From Verrucomicrobiaceae bacterium (GTDB taxonomy: Bacteria; Verrucomicrobiota; Verrucomicrobiia; Verrucomicrobiales; Verrucomicrobiaceae), in NCBI GenBank assembly GCA_029865835.1, contig JARXAL010000044.1:1-58962 (forward strand): a DNA stretch of 58,962 nucleotides. Reading direction: 5' to 3'. The notes under the pieces were generated by a model that ran no database searches, was not told the origin of the DNA, and was given only the letters and a program-made list of their open reading frames with translations. The translations under genes were made by a program, and so were the position numbers. Below, one piece after another: positions 44,634-52,931 of the stretch (positions within the stretch are counted from its first letter, which is position 1; the number at the start of each line of letters is the position of its first letter).

Positions 44634-45911
44634 TTAGAGCGGCAGTTCCTTGAGACGCCACCACGCCGCCTCGACCCAGAAAAATTGCGAGTAGTAGAGC
44701 TTGGCATAGTCGTAGCGCACGATGACCCGTTCCACATCGGCGGCACGTTGCCGTAAGATGGCGGCATCCGGTGCGAGCGTTACGATCCACGCGGCAGCGG
44801 CGGGCTCGCGCACAAAGCGGCTTTCCATCCCGCGACGCGGCGATGCTTTCTGAAAGATGCTCAACTGCTGCATCGAGAGTTCCTGCGCTTCGGTCTCGGT
44901 CTGTTGCGGCCTCCAGAGCGGCATCATCGTAGCTCGCCAGTCCATGTTGAAGGTGCTCGGATCGTTGGGATCAAACTTCTCCGCCAGAGGCAGGCTCTTT
45001 GCAGCGAGATCCGCGCTCGCCTGCAGACCTCGGCCTAATGCGACACGCACGGCTTCTTCCTTCTCCATCTCCCACAAAGCGCGCATCGACGCGACGGAGA
45101 CGCCTGATGTCCACGAGTGAGGCTTCCCGTCCTCGAAAAACATGCCCCGCTCACATACCTCGAGGCGAGTGAGCTTGTCCTTGCCACCGCGCTCGATCAA
45201 CGCCGAGCGATAGAGAGTGTCCCACTTCGCATCGCCGGTGACCTGATGCATCATCTTCGCCACGAAGAGCAGACGCGGTGCACCTTCGAAGGAGAAGCCG
45301 GCGAAGCTGCCACGCTTCTCGAACGGCGGTTCCGCAGGCATCGCCCACTTCAGGTCCACGATCACATCGGCGGTCTCAATGAGTTTCTCCACGATGCGTT
45401 CGCGCTCTTCTTTCGTCGCGAGACCCGCATTCAAATAGCGCCAGAGCCCAAGAAACCATGGCAAGGTCTGGTCGTTCGATCCCATCGCGTAGTGCGATTT
45501 CCCATCGGTGCTGACGCCACGCCCGACGAAGCCCTTCACTTCGCTGATGGAATTGAGAAAGAGCAGCCCCTCCATCAATCGCCGCGCCTCGGCCGCGTCG
45601 GCGGGAGACTTTGTGTGCCGCCAGCGGTTCACCGTAGCATCCATGTAGAGGCCGTTGAACATCGCACCGTTCTCGATGGGTACCCACCAACCGAGTGCGT
45701 TTGGCTTACCTTCGCGACACTCCTCAGGTGTGGGCAAGCTTACCGAACCATCGAGGTCAGTGAAGTCCAGAATCACTCCATGCTTGTCGACAAACCTCCG
45801 CCACATCTCCGAGTGCGCCTGCTCCACGCTTTGGGTCGCCTCCGTCAATTCGGCAGCGTGTGACAGAGGATTACAGGTGAGGAGAGACAGGATGATAAAC
45901 GTGTATTTCAT
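44634..45911 (-). CDS. Secreted alpha/alpha-toroid-like protein of unknown activity
   Basis: 425 residues with a signal peptide ending near S-H-A-A-E. The rest is mostly helical with aromatic-rich turns: L-G-W-W-V-P-I-E-N-G-A-M-F-N-G-L, Y-A-M-G-S-N-D-Q-T-L-P-W-F-L-G-L-W-R-Y, and W-T-S-G-V-S-V-A-S-M-R-A-L-W. The pattern suits a six-hairpin glycosidase or lyase. It lies 34 bases upstream of the putative TIM-barrel glycosidase in the same direction. The substrate and exact family are not recognisable by eye. Confidence 0.65.
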   Translation of the reverse strand: MKYTFIILSLLTCNPLSHAAELTEATQSVEQAHSEMWRRFVDKHGVILDFTDLDGSVSLPTPEECREGKPNALGWWVPIENGAMFNGLYMDATVNRWRHTKSPADAAEARRLMEGLLFLNSISEVKGFVGRGVSTDGKSHYAMGSNDQTLPWFLGLWRYLNAGLATKEERERIVEKLIETADVIVDLKWAMPAEPPFEKRGSFAGFSFEGAPRLLFVAKMMHQVTGDAKWDTLYRSALIERGGKDKLTRLEVCERGMFFEDGKPHSWTSGVSVASMRALWEMEKEEAVRVALGRGLQASADLAAKSLPLAEKFDPNDPSTFNMDWRATMMPLWRPQQTETEAQELSMQQLSIFQKASPRRGMESRFVREPAAAAWIVTLAPDAAILRQRAADVERVIVRYDYAKLYYSQFFWVEAAWWRLKELPL

Positions 45912-46025
45912 ATGGGTTACGGGATCAAGGTTGGCTCGTATTCACCGATTGTTCTTGGTGGTAGTATTGGCATCCGCTGTGGTTGATTTGGTTGGAGGTT
46001 CTGGAGGTTCCTTGGCGGATGAGAG

Positions 46026-47114
46026 CTACTTCTTCAATTGCTGCTGCAAAGGCTTCACGGCGGCTTTCAGGTAGGCGTCGTAGCGCTGGCGGAGTTCTTT
46101 GACCTTCTCGGGGTGCGCGACGGCGAGGTCTTGGGTTTCGCTGGGGTCATCGCGGAGGTTGAAGAGTTCGGTTTTGGGGGCTGTGCGGTTCTCCTTTTTC
46201 GACTTCCTGATGCCCTGCTTTCGCTCGCCGGTTTGGAGATCGACGCTAGGCGTGACGCCGTCGTTGCCGTTGAGGATGAGTTTCCAGTCGCCCATGCGAA
46301 TCGCTCCGTCGTTGGAGGTGATGGCATTGAGCAGGATGTCCTCGTGAGGTGAGGGTTTTCCCTCGGTGAGCACGGGCATGATGTCGCGACCATCGAGCGG
46401 GAGTTTTTGCTCCAAGCTGCCGCCTGCGGCGTTCACGAAGGTGGGGAAGAGATCGACGATGTGCAGTGGCTCGGTGATGACGGTGCCGGGTGGGATGTGA
46501 CCCGGCCATGCGGCGAGTGTGGGCGAGCGAATGCCGCCTTCGTAGAGCGAGGATTTGAAGGCCCGGTAAGGCAGATTGCGCCCTGGTGGCATGCCGCCGT
46601 TATCACTGGAGAAAACGATGAGCGTGTTCTCCCGGCGACCCGTTTCTTCCAGCGCGGTGAAGATTGTGCCGCAACCGTCATCGACTGCGGTTAGCGCGGC
46701 GGCGAGTGTGGCGCGTTGCTCGTTCATCGCGGGCTGATACGCGGCGACGGCTTCCTTGCTCGGTGCTTGCAGCGGTCCATGCACGCCGGTGAAGGGCACA
46801 TAGAGGAAGAGCGGCTTGTCCTTTGGCTGTCGACGTATGATTGCAGCTGCTTCGTCGGCCTCTAATGTGGTCGCATAACCTTCCTCGATGACTAGTTCGC
46901 CATTTCGACGCCAGTCCAGCTCGCCGTTTTTGAAGTAGTTGTGATGCGTGAAGTAGTCGATGCCTTCGAGGTGGCCAATCGAGTGATCAAAGCCGCGTGC
47001 CTTCGGCCAATACGCTTTGTCGAAATGCCCGACATGCCATTTGCCACAGATCGCGGTGGTGTAGCCCGCGTCGTGCAGCGCATTGGCGATGGTGCGCTCC
47101 TCTAGCGGCATGCC
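46026..47114 (-). pseudogene. Sulfatase, C-terminal part (separated from its N-terminus by an in-frame TAA)
   Basis: Carries most of a sulfatase: G-M-P-L-E-E-R-T-I-A-N-A-L, I-C-G-K-W-H-V-G-H-F, V-P-F-T-G-V-H-G-P, F-S-S-D-N-G-G, and the closing R-M-G-D-W-K-L with L-F-N-L-R-D-D-P-S-E-T. It lacks the signal peptide, the metal-binding Asp pair and the modified Cys, all encoded in the preceding part in the same frame. An independent start at the ATG 47111 would give a cytoplasmic, inactive protein, so alone it cannot work. Intact it would be about 458 residues. Confidence 0.85.
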
Positions 47115-47402
47115 TTATTTCGATTGCTGCCGCAGCACGTTCAACTGCATGCCTGAGCGGATCGGATAGCGCCCCGTGAGAAACGCCACCCGCGTCGGCG
47201 TGCAAACGGGCATCACATAGAAGTGCTCCAGCTTTGCGCCACTCGCCGCGAGCTTATCGAGGTGCGGCGTCTTGATGTCACTGCCATGCCAGCCGACATC
47301 CGCATTACCCAGATCATCGGCGAGGAGGAAGACGATATCGGGAGGCTGCGCTGCGAAGAGCGTGGAGACCAGGGAAAAGAGGATGAAAACGAGGCGATTC
47401 AT
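47115..47402 (-). CDS. Sulfatase, N-terminal part, ended by a premature TAA
   Basis: 95 residues: signal peptide, P-D-I-V-F-L-L-A-D-D-L-G-N-A-D-V-G, and Cys67 in P-V-C-T-P-T-R-V-A-F-L-T-G-R-Y. The frame stops at TAA (47115-47117) after R-Q-Q-S-K and continues in the same frame with G-M-P-L-E-E-R-T. In this sulfatase subgroup the corresponding stretch usually reads K-Y-G-L-P-L-x-E-R-T, so the stop appears to replace a Tyr codon by one base change (TAC or TAT to TAA). The rest of the gene shows no other damage, which suggests a recent event, readthrough or a sequencing error. Confidence 0.85.
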   Translation of the reverse strand: MNRLVFILFSLVSTLFAAQPPDIVFLLADDLGNADVGWHGSDIKTPHLDKLAASGAKLEHFYVMPVCTPTRVAFLTGRYPIRSGMQLNVLRQQSK

Positions 47403-47408
47403 GATGGC

Positions 47409-48854
47409 TCACTGCTTTGGTTTGCCACTAGCCCGATGCAGTCCCTCGCACTTCGCGATGGCGGCTTTCAGGGGCGTGAGGATGGGCTCGATGGGGCGCT
47501 CGTGATCATCAATAAAACCTTCGCGGTAGAGCACGCCGCGTTGCTCGTAGCTGGCGATTTCTTTGGCGTTGCCTTTCTTCATGGCGTCGATGTAGGGCTT
47601 GCGCAGGCCGCGCATGTAGCCGCAGTGATGCCAGCCGATGAACCAGGGTTGGGCGAAGAGCTTCGTCAGCGTCTCGTCGTAGGTTTGGTCGAGCGATTGA
47701 AAAAACGCGGGGTTCTCGCCGCGCAGGGAGTTGTCGGGCCAGAAGGGCTTGCAGGTGGTGTCGCCATTGATGATGGGCAGGCCGCTCTCGCGATGCACGG
47801 TGGCGAGCGTGGCCACCTGCTCGTCGGTGGGGCCGTAGTATTGCACGCTGATGGCATCCACGAAGCCGCGCATGGCCTTGAGGCTGTTCGCGAGCTGCAC
47901 AGGGAACTTGCGGTCGCGATTCATGTTCAGTTTGTCGCCGAGGATGAGATGCGCGGTGTCGTGCTGGCGGATGCTTCGGTGCCGCGCCTCATACCAGCGG
48001 CGCATAAGGATGGAAAGGAAGGCGCGGCTGTCCGCACCGGCTGCTTTGGCCTCGCCAAGCTGATGCCACTGCGTGCAGGCCGCGAGTTCCTCCCACGTCG
48101 CCGCTTTCACCGCATAAACCGCTGCTGCCTTGGCCGGATCGGCATGGCGCTTCTTCAAAAGCTCGATCCACGCCTGCTTTCCCGCCGCCGTGGCAGGCAG
48201 CGACATCAGCGTATGAACCCACGGATGAAGCTGCTGCTGTGCAGGCGAGAGTTTGGCAAAGGCCGGGCTGCTCGCATCGTCCTCCACCGTCCACGGCGGG
48301 CCGTCGGTGTAGGCATAGCCGAGCAATCGCGGATCATTCGCACGCGGCTTCACGAGCTGATCGGCCACCTCATCGAGCTGCGCCCGAAACGCCTCGCTAA
48401 AAACATCCATGGGCCGTTTCGCAAAGCTGGCGACGAGTTCCGACCGCTTCATGTTCCAGCCCCACGACACCGGAATCGCCAACTGGCATACATAGTAGCC
48501 GCCGATGGTCTCCTGCAGGCTGCGCGAGAGCGGATTGTGAAACCCAAGCGTATTGAAGCCCCAGTCCTTGAAGTTCTCCGCCACATTCGCCGACCACTTT
48601 TTCACCGCCACCGACCCATCATCGAAAGAGCCATCCTTGGCAAAAATCTCCCCGCCATACGTCTCGCGCACAAACTCCGCATTGCGCGGACTCTGCCAAT
48701 AAAGCGGCTCCACATGATTCGCCCCGATGGAGAGGAAGTTCGCGCCTGTGGGCGAGCGAAACCACCACACGCCATTGTCTTGCTTGACGGTGACTGCTTT
48801 GTCCTGAGCACTGACAGACAGTGTGAGGGCGATGAAGATGGTGAGAGCTTTCAT
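47409..48854 (-). CDS. Secreted glycoside hydrolase, beta-agarase/GH50-like
   Basis: 481 residues with a signal peptide. The N-terminal part reads W-W-F-R-S-P-T-G-A-N-F-L-S-I-G-A-N-H-V-E-P, which resembles the opening of agarase-type TIM barrels. It continues with W-G-F-N-T-L-G-F-H-N, L-L-G-Y-A-Y-T-D-G-P-P-W and, towards the end, W-F-I-G-W-H-H-C-G-Y-M-R-G. D-G-P-P replaces the D-N-E type acid seen in many relatives, so the acid/base residue is uncertain. A galactan-type substrate would fit the sulfatases around it. Family assignment is by general resemblance only. Confidence 0.7.
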   Translation of the reverse strand: MKALTIFIALTLSVSAQDKAVTVKQDNGVWWFRSPTGANFLSIGANHVEPLYWQSPRNAEFVRETYGGEIFAKDGSFDDGSVAVKKWSANVAENFKDWGFNTLGFHNPLSRSLQETIGGYYVCQLAIPVSWGWNMKRSELVASFAKRPMDVFSEAFRAQLDEVADQLVKPRANDPRLLGYAYTDGPPWTVEDDASSPAFAKLSPAQQQLHPWVHTLMSLPATAAGKQAWIELLKKRHADPAKAAAVYAVKAATWEELAACTQWHQLGEAKAAGADSRAFLSILMRRWYEARHRSIRQHDTAHLILGDKLNMNRDRKFPVQLANSLKAMRGFVDAISVQYYGPTDEQVATLATVHRESGLPIINGDTTCKPFWPDNSLRGENPAFFQSLDQTYDETLTKLFAQPWFIGWHHCGYMRGLRKPYIDAMKKGNAKEIASYEQRGVLYREGFIDDHERPIEPILTPLKAAIAKCEGLHRASGKPKQ

Positions 48855-48872
48855 AGCGTGGTTGCCTTCGAT

Positions 48873-50303
48873 TTACTTGGCTTGCTGACGCCTTTTGGGA
48901 TGCTCGAGTTTTGGTTCGACGGCTTTGGGCCAGCGTGGGCCTTCGTCAAAGAAGTGCGCACCAGTGCCGGGGCCGGTGAAGTCGCCGAGGTCGGCGCGGG
49001 ATTCGTCGGCGAGTTGGGTGAGGAGCTTCACGACGGCAGGCTGTTTTGCGGCGAGGTTGGTGGATTCAGTCGGGTCGGTGGAGAGTTGGTAGAGTTGGGT
49101 CTTGGGCAAGAATTCGATGTGGCTGGTCACAAAACTTGGCATGTAGGGCATCTCGCCGCCGGCGGGGCGGGCGAAGACGAGTTTGAAGTCCTTGTGCCGC
49201 AAGGCGGTGAGGCGTGCGCCGTTGTGGTAGAGGAAGGTTTCTCGCGGGCTGGGAGCGTTGGGTTGGGTGAGGAAATCGGTGAGGTCGAAGCCGTCGAGCT
49301 TAGCGCCCGGGAGTTTCGTTCCGGAAAGGGCGGCGAAGGTGGGCAGCAGGTCGATAGTGGCGGCGATGCCGTCGCTGGTTTCACCGGCGCGGACTTTGCC
49401 GGGCCAGCGCACGATGCCGGGGACACGCCAACCGCCCTCCCAAGTGGTCATTTTGGCTCCGCGAAAGGGTGCCGGGCTGCCGCCGTGGTCACCGATTTGT
49501 TTGTCGGTCCACGGGCCGTTGTCGCTGGTGAAGACGACGAGCGTGTTGTCATCGAGGCCGAGTGTTTTCAGCTCGGCGAAGACATCGCCGATGGCGGAGT
49601 CGAGTTCTTCGATGGTGTCGCCATACAAGCCGCGCTGTGACTTGCCGCGAAACGTCTCCGACACGCCGAGCGGCACATGCGGCATATGGTAGGCGAGGTA
49701 AAGGAAGAAGGGGTCGTCTTTGCTGCTGCGGATGAACTCCAGCGCCTCGCGGGTGCAATCGGCGGTGAGCGTATTCATATCGGCCTGGGTCTTGATGGTG
49801 CGCACGACCTCGCCGGGTTTGCGCATGAAGGGCACGACGGCCCCGGGTTGGATGTCGCGGGTGGCTCCATTGAAAGCGGGAGTGAAGTAGCTGTGCTGAA
49901 AGCCTTGTGCGATGGGGTCGCAGCCCGCGCTCATGCCGAGATGCCATTTGCCGACGATGCCGGTGCGATAGCCAGTATCGCGTAGAATCTCGGCGATGAA
50001 GATTTCCTTTGTGTGTGGCAGCGTGTGGCCATTTTTGCCGTTTTGCACCTCGCCGATGCGAAGGGGATAACAGCCGGTCATGAGCGCCGCGCGACTCGGA
50101 CCGCAAATCGGCTGCGCATAGAAGCTGGTGAGCTTCAAGCCCTCCGAAGCCATCTTGTCGAGATGTGGCGTGCGGATGTCTTTCGCGCCGAAGCTGCCGA
50201 GATCACCGTAGCCGAGGTCATCGGCGAGGATGATGAGGATGTTTGGCTGCGCTGCCTGGAGCGTGCAGCACAGGGCGAACAGGATGAAAAGGACGCGAGT
50301 CAT
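48873..50303 (-). CDS. Secreted S1-family sulfatase
   Basis: 476 residues from the ATG at 50303. Signal peptide, P-N-I-L-I-I-L-A-D-D-L-G-Y-G-D-L-G, Cys67 in P-I-C-G-P-S-R-A-A-L-M-T-G, V-G-K-W-H-L-G-M, F-T-S-D-N-G-P-W and the C-terminal L-R-H-K-D-F-K-L with L-Y-Q-L-S-T-D-P-T-E-S. It is a canonical formylglycine sulfatase with a Lys/Gln-rich tail. It lies 18 bases from the sulfatase gene upstream and 18 bases before the agarase-like gene, so the three probably share a transcript. Confidence 0.94.
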   Translation of the reverse strand: MTRVLFILFALCCTLQAAQPNILIILADDLGYGDLGSFGAKDIRTPHLDKMASEGLKLTSFYAQPICGPSRAALMTGCYPLRIGEVQNGKNGHTLPHTKEIFIAEILRDTGYRTGIVGKWHLGMSAGCDPIAQGFQHSYFTPAFNGATRDIQPGAVVPFMRKPGEVVRTIKTQADMNTLTADCTREALEFIRSSKDDPFFLYLAYHMPHVPLGVSETFRGKSQRGLYGDTIEELDSAIGDVFAELKTLGLDDNTLVVFTSDNGPWTDKQIGDHGGSPAPFRGAKMTTWEGGWRVPGIVRWPGKVRAGETSDGIAATIDLLPTFAALSGTKLPGAKLDGFDLTDFLTQPNAPSPRETFLYHNGARLTALRHKDFKLVFARPAGGEMPYMPSFVTSHIEFLPKTQLYQLSTDPTESTNLAAKQPAVVKLLTQLADESRADLGDFTGPGTGAHFFDEGPRWPKAVEPKLEHPKRRQQAK

Positions 50304-50321
50304 GAGATGAACCAATCTGGG

Positions 50322-51752
50322 CTATTTGGCACCTGCGGACATCCACCAGCGCTTCTCATTGAAGTCGGGATTTGGGGTGGGGAGCTTGGCTTTGGTGCGT
50401 TTTAGCCAGGCGTTGAGGGCGTTGTTGAGGTGGGTGGTTTTTTTTGGGCGGTCGGTGGCGAGGTTGTGGGTTTCGTTGGGGTCTTCGCGGAGGTTGAAGA
50501 CTTCGGTGCGGGGGCCGACGACCAGTTTGCCGTAGGGTTTGTCGTCGGGCGTGAAGCCGGTGGTGTCGAGGTAGTCGCCGAACCAGTGGATGAGCTTCCA
50601 ATCGCCCTCATGGATGACGGCGCAGGGCGTGCGGCCGTAGTTTGTGGTGTAGGTGGGCATGTGCCAGAACAAGGCGGGGCGCTGGAGCGGGCCTGTTTGC
50701 GTGAGCAGAGGGAGGAGGCTTTCGCCGTCGAGTGGATGCGCTGAGGTCGGTGGCGCTTCGGCGAGTGCGGCAAACGTTGGATAAAAATCCACGGTATGCA
50801 CAGGCGCATCGCATTGGCTGCCAGGCTTGACCTTTGCTGGCCAGCGCATGATGAGGGGGACGCGGATACCGCCTTCGTAGGGGGAGCCTTTGCCTTCGCG
50901 GAGTGGGGCGTTGTTGGTCACGCGGGAGAGGCCGCCGTTGTCGCTGGTGAAGATGACGAGGGTGTTGTCGCTGAGCTTGAGTTCATCGAGTTTTGCCAGC
51001 AAGCGGCCGACTTCGTTGTCGAGATGCTCCAGCATGGCGAGGTAGTTCGCGATGGGTCGCTCGGTGGAGCTGCCTTCATCGTTGGCCGATCGCTTGTAGC
51101 CTCGGGCGACATGTTTCGCAATCAATGCCTCCGGCGCTTCCAGCTTCGTGTGCGGGCTGAAATGGGCAGCGAAGGCGAACCAGGGCTTGCTTCGATTCGA
51201 TTCGATGAAGCCGATGATGTCGTCGGTGATGGCGGTGACGGTTTTGTCTTCGTGATGTTCGTTGCCATTGGCCGGACCGGCAAAATCGAAGCCGTAGGAG
51301 TCGAAATAGCCTTCGCGCTTTCGCAGGGCTGCGACGGCGTAGTTTTGCGCGATGTGCCATTTGCCGCTGATGCCGGTCGTGTAGCCTGCTTGGCGCAAGG
51401 TGGTTGCCAGCGTGGCTGTTTCCGGTCCGAGTGTATCCTTGGCTTCGGCAGAGCGCATTGGTGCAAACGACGGCTCCTTCTCGTTCAGGACTTTGAAGAC
51501 ACCTGTGCGAGCGCCGTATTGCCCGGAGAGAAAGGCGGCACGCGTCGGCGAGCATTGCGCATCGGCATACGCTTGGGTGAAGCGCATGCCTTGGGCTGCG
51601 AGGCGGTCGAGATGCGGCGTTTGCAGGTCTTTGTTGCCGTAGCAGCTCAACGCATTCCAGCCCATGTCATCGGCAAGGATGTGGAGGATGTTGGGCTGCG
51701 CGGCGAAGAGCGAAGGGCAGAGGGTGAGGAGGATGAGAAGGCGGCGGATCAT
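50322..51752 (-). CDS. Secreted S1-family sulfatase
   Basis: 476 residues from the ATG at 51752, which begins a good signal peptide; the frame extends to 51806 through leader sequence. P-N-I-L-H-I-L-A-D-D-M-G-W, Cys67 in A-Q-C-S-P-T-R-A-A-F-L-S-G-Q-Y, S-G-K-W-H-I-A and F-T-S-D-N-G-G-L-S. The C-terminal part has I-H-E-G-D-W-K-L-I-H-W-F and F-N-L-R-E-D-P-N-E-T. Its leader is closely similar to that of the gene at 51824-52855, including an inverted CTGACAG/CTGTCAG pair. Confidence 0.94.
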   Translation of the reverse strand: MIRRLLILLTLCPSLFAAQPNILHILADDMGWNALSCYGNKDLQTPHLDRLAAQGMRFTQAYADAQCSPTRAAFLSGQYGARTGVFKVLNEKEPSFAPMRSAEAKDTLGPETATLATTLRQAGYTTGISGKWHIAQNYAVAALRKREGYFDSYGFDFAGPANGNEHHEDKTVTAITDDIIGFIESNRSKPWFAFAAHFSPHTKLEAPEALIAKHVARGYKRSANDEGSSTERPIANYLAMLEHLDNEVGRLLAKLDELKLSDNTLVIFTSDNGGLSRVTNNAPLREGKGSPYEGGIRVPLIMRWPAKVKPGSQCDAPVHTVDFYPTFAALAEAPPTSAHPLDGESLLPLLTQTGPLQRPALFWHMPTYTTNYGRTPCAVIHEGDWKLIHWFGDYLDTTGFTPDDKPYGKLVVGPRTEVFNLREDPNETHNLATDRPKKTTHLNNALNAWLKRTKAKLPTPNPDFNEKRWWMSAGAK

Positions 51753-51768
51753 CGGAAGAGGGAAATAG

Positions 51769-51827
51769 CTGACAGAAAAAGGGGGGTAGCCAACATCAGA
51801 ATCCATTTTTGCCCCATTTGCTGTCAG
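51769..51827 (-). promoter_or_regulatory. Inverted CTGACAG/CTGTCAG pair in a sulfatase leader
   Basis: Two 7-base inverted copies (51769-51775 and 51821-51827), 45 bases apart, lie directly upstream of the sulfatase start at 51752. The right copy lies at the end of the preceding gene. The same arrangement, with the same flanking run of G on the + strand, recurs upstream of the start at 52855. Confidence 0.4.
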
Positions 51828-52855
51828 TTGTTTTGAACGCTGACAACCACAAGCGGACGGATCATTGCCAGCGGACTCGTGACTGCGGTGACGGGTATGG
51901 GCTGGCCAACGACGTGAAAATAGACAGTGAGGTCGCGGCGTGTGGAGGCGATGTGGATGCGACCCTCGGCGGTGAGTTTCACTTCGGTATCGTGGTCAGC
52001 CTTCATGACACCAAACGCCGCGACTCGCTCCGCATCCGCGAGGTGACCACAGCCGTCGAAGGTTGGAGCGGTGGCGAAAACTGTGGCGGGAGCAGTGAGG
52101 ATGTCCCAGGTGCTGCTGCGATGTTGGATCATCACAGTCTGACCTAGCTGGCTCATGTTGCCATACAGCCAGCTTCCAGTCCCGAAGTCCCAGAGCAACG
52201 GAAGCTTGGTGAGGTTGAAATGCGCATCGACAGCGAGTTCGCGTTCGTCATCGGCATGTTGGGTGATTTTCACCCAGGATTTGGTGTTTACGTATTCGAG
52301 CTGCACGGGGCCGAACTTCAGCGTGACGTTGAAAGGGCCGCGCTTCACGATCTCGACATTGCCGGGTTGGAGAGTCGTGCAGATCCCATCGGGGCCGATG
52401 AACTCGTTTTCACCGAACGCGATGGAGGTGAGGAGAGGCTTTCCATCGCGACGAATGCGGTGACAAATGGCTGCGGAGGCTACGACGATTTCGTCGTCTG
52501 TCTCGGTGACGGATAAACCTGCGCGGAGTGTCTGCTTGGGGTCTTTGCCGACCTCCACACGGTAGGTCAGCGTTTCCAATGGCCCGGGACTCGGCGAGAA
52601 ATCGACATCGAGTCCACGCACGCTGCCATCGGGCCATTTTGACATCGCGGTGAACTGCGCGGGCACTTCTTGGCCATTAGCGGCGAGCAACCGGACCTTC
52701 TCCGCATCTGCGATCATGCCTTCGGCACTCTCCAGCGAGGCCGTCACCGGATACCCAAAGCGCCGCAAACCTGCCGTCTCGCTCACGGTGAATGTGATCG
52801 TTTGCGTCATGGTGGACGTGGCGAAGGCGAAGAGGAATAGCAGGCGGTGGATCAT
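51824..52855 (-). CDS. Secreted beta-rich protein of unknown function
   Basis: 343 residues from the ATG at 52855, followed by a short signal peptide (I-H-R-L-L-F-L-F-A-F-A). The body is beta-rich: R-R-F-G-Y-P-V-T-A-S-L, F-T-A-M-S-K-W-P-D-G-S-V-R-G-L-D-V-D-F, and later W-V-K-I-T-Q-H. W-P-D-G-S-V-R-G-L-D-V-D-F resembles PcRGLX/YetA-like rhamnogalacturonan-related proteins, whose N-terminal domain has a similar W-P-D-G-S-x-R segment. That assignment is tentative. The leader is shared with the downstream sulfatase gene. Confidence 0.6.
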   Translation of the reverse strand: MIHRLLFLFAFATSTMTQTITFTVSETAGLRRFGYPVTASLESAEGMIADAEKVRLLAANGQEVPAQFTAMSKWPDGSVRGLDVDFSPSPGPLETLTYRVEVGKDPKQTLRAGLSVTETDDEIVVASAAICHRIRRDGKPLLTSIAFGENEFIGPDGICTTLQPGNVEIVKRGPFNVTLKFGPVQLEYVNTKSWVKITQHADDERELAVDAHFNLTKLPLLWDFGTGSWLYGNMSQLGQTVMIQHRSSTWDILTAPATVFATAPTFDGCGHLADAERVAAFGVMKADHDTEVKLTAEGRIHIASTRRDLTVYFHVVGQPIPVTAVTSPLAMIRPLVVVSVQNN

Positions 52856-52870
52856 CGGAAGAAGAGATGA

Positions 52871-52920
52871 GCTGACAGAAAAGGGGGTGAGCACATGAGA
52901 GACATCCATCGGCTGTCAGC
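52871..52920 (-). promoter_or_regulatory. Inverted GCTGACAG/CTGTCAGC pair in the leader of a secreted-protein gene
   Basis: Two 8-base inverted copies (52871-52878 and 52913-52920) are separated by 34 bases, 15 bases upstream of the ATG at 52855. The sequence between the left copy and the start codon is almost the same as in the leader at 51752, which argues for a duplicated control region. Confidence 0.42.
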
Positions 52921-52931
52921 TACGCTTTTGT

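Noticed and set aside
47223-49640. 805-codon open frame on the + strand
   Set aside because: It is antisense to a sulfatase and an agarase-like gene with clear families and signal peptides. Long antisense frames are expected in GC-rich DNA with strong silent-site bias.
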